From contig NZ_JAPFQN010000005.1 in NCBI RefSeq assembly GCF_026241165.1, forward strand, positions 372,001 to 436,000: a stretch of DNA of 64,000 nt, given 5' to 3'. Below are positions 63,996 through 64,000 of this stretch, piece by piece. Under the pieces are notes generated by a model. It did not search any database. It was given only the letters and a program-made list of their open reading frames with translations, and was not told where the DNA came from. The DNA comes from Mangrovivirga halotolerans. Lineage in GTDB: Bacteria; Bacteroidota; Bacteroidia; Cytophagales; Cyclobacteriaceae. Position 1 is the first letter of the stretch. Each line of letters opens with the position of its first letter. Both the position numbers and the translations under genes were made by a program.

Positions 63996-64000
63996 GTTAA

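Overview
The window is AT-rich DNA from a member of the Bacteroidota, most likely a marine or soil Cytophagales-type bacterium (inference). Supporting signs are an ECF sigma/FecR/TonB-receptor operon with an STN domain, a glycoside hydrolase with a type IX secretion (T9SS) sorting domain, many short lipoproteins, LytTR two-component signalling, GIN-domain and DUF4382-like proteins, and few Shine-Dalgarno sequences.

Layout. 1-2.0 kb: the end of an arsenic operon (ArsC-like reductase cut by the window edge, ACR3 efflux pump). 2.1-6.1 kb: TonB receptor, FecR anti-sigma and ECF sigma factor on the minus strand. 6.2-12.2 kb: lipoproteins, an outer-membrane barrel, two PA2169-type four-helix proteins and a secreted leucine-rich-repeat protein. 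12.43-32.24 kb: a complete mobile element. 32.7-46 kb: lipoproteins, FMN reductase, two transglutaminase-like proteins, glutamine amidotransferase, CorA, an MCE lipoprotein, an acyl-CoA synthetase, a GIN-domain protein and a LytS/LytR-type pair. 46.3-50.8 kb: ABC ATPase plus an ABC-permease/M1-aminopeptidase fusion, divergent from that pair. 50.8-64 kb: a GH16 beta-glucanase with a LacI-type palindrome upstream, a Bcr/CflA transporter, a DinB protein, an internally deleted NTF2-like gene, an amidohydrolase, a DUF6920-like protein, a glycosyltransferase, an M19-type dipeptidase and an S8 protease.

The main discovery is at 12435..32233. This 19,799-bp segment starts with TGTACC and ends with GCTACA, and is flanked on both sides by the same 5-bp sequence AAAGA. 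Each end carries three copies of a roughly 21-bp motif with core CATTARAAATGTTGA, pointing inward at both ends. This is the architecture of a Tn7/Tn5053-type transposon (multiple transposase-binding sites, TGT...ACA termini, 5-bp target duplication). No transposase, integrase or TnsC/TniB-like ATPase is encoded inside, so it looks like a non-autonomous, trans-mobilised cargo element.

Its cargo reads as defence plus an unknown system. It holds an Avs3 (AVAST type 3)-like pair (2085-aa nuclease-STAND protein and 230-aa partner), a CoiA-like nuclease with a C-terminal membrane anchor, a HEPN/AbiU2-like protein, a 57-aa Cys/His microprotein, and a tight three-gene operon of unknown function. That operon encodes a 1431-aa Tat-exported coiled-coil/glycine-rich protein, a roughly 1454-aa PDZ-containing protein and a papain-like cysteine protease lipoprotein. 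The three-gene operon is the best candidate for an undescribed system. All assignments come from reading the sequence and remembered family motifs; no search was run.
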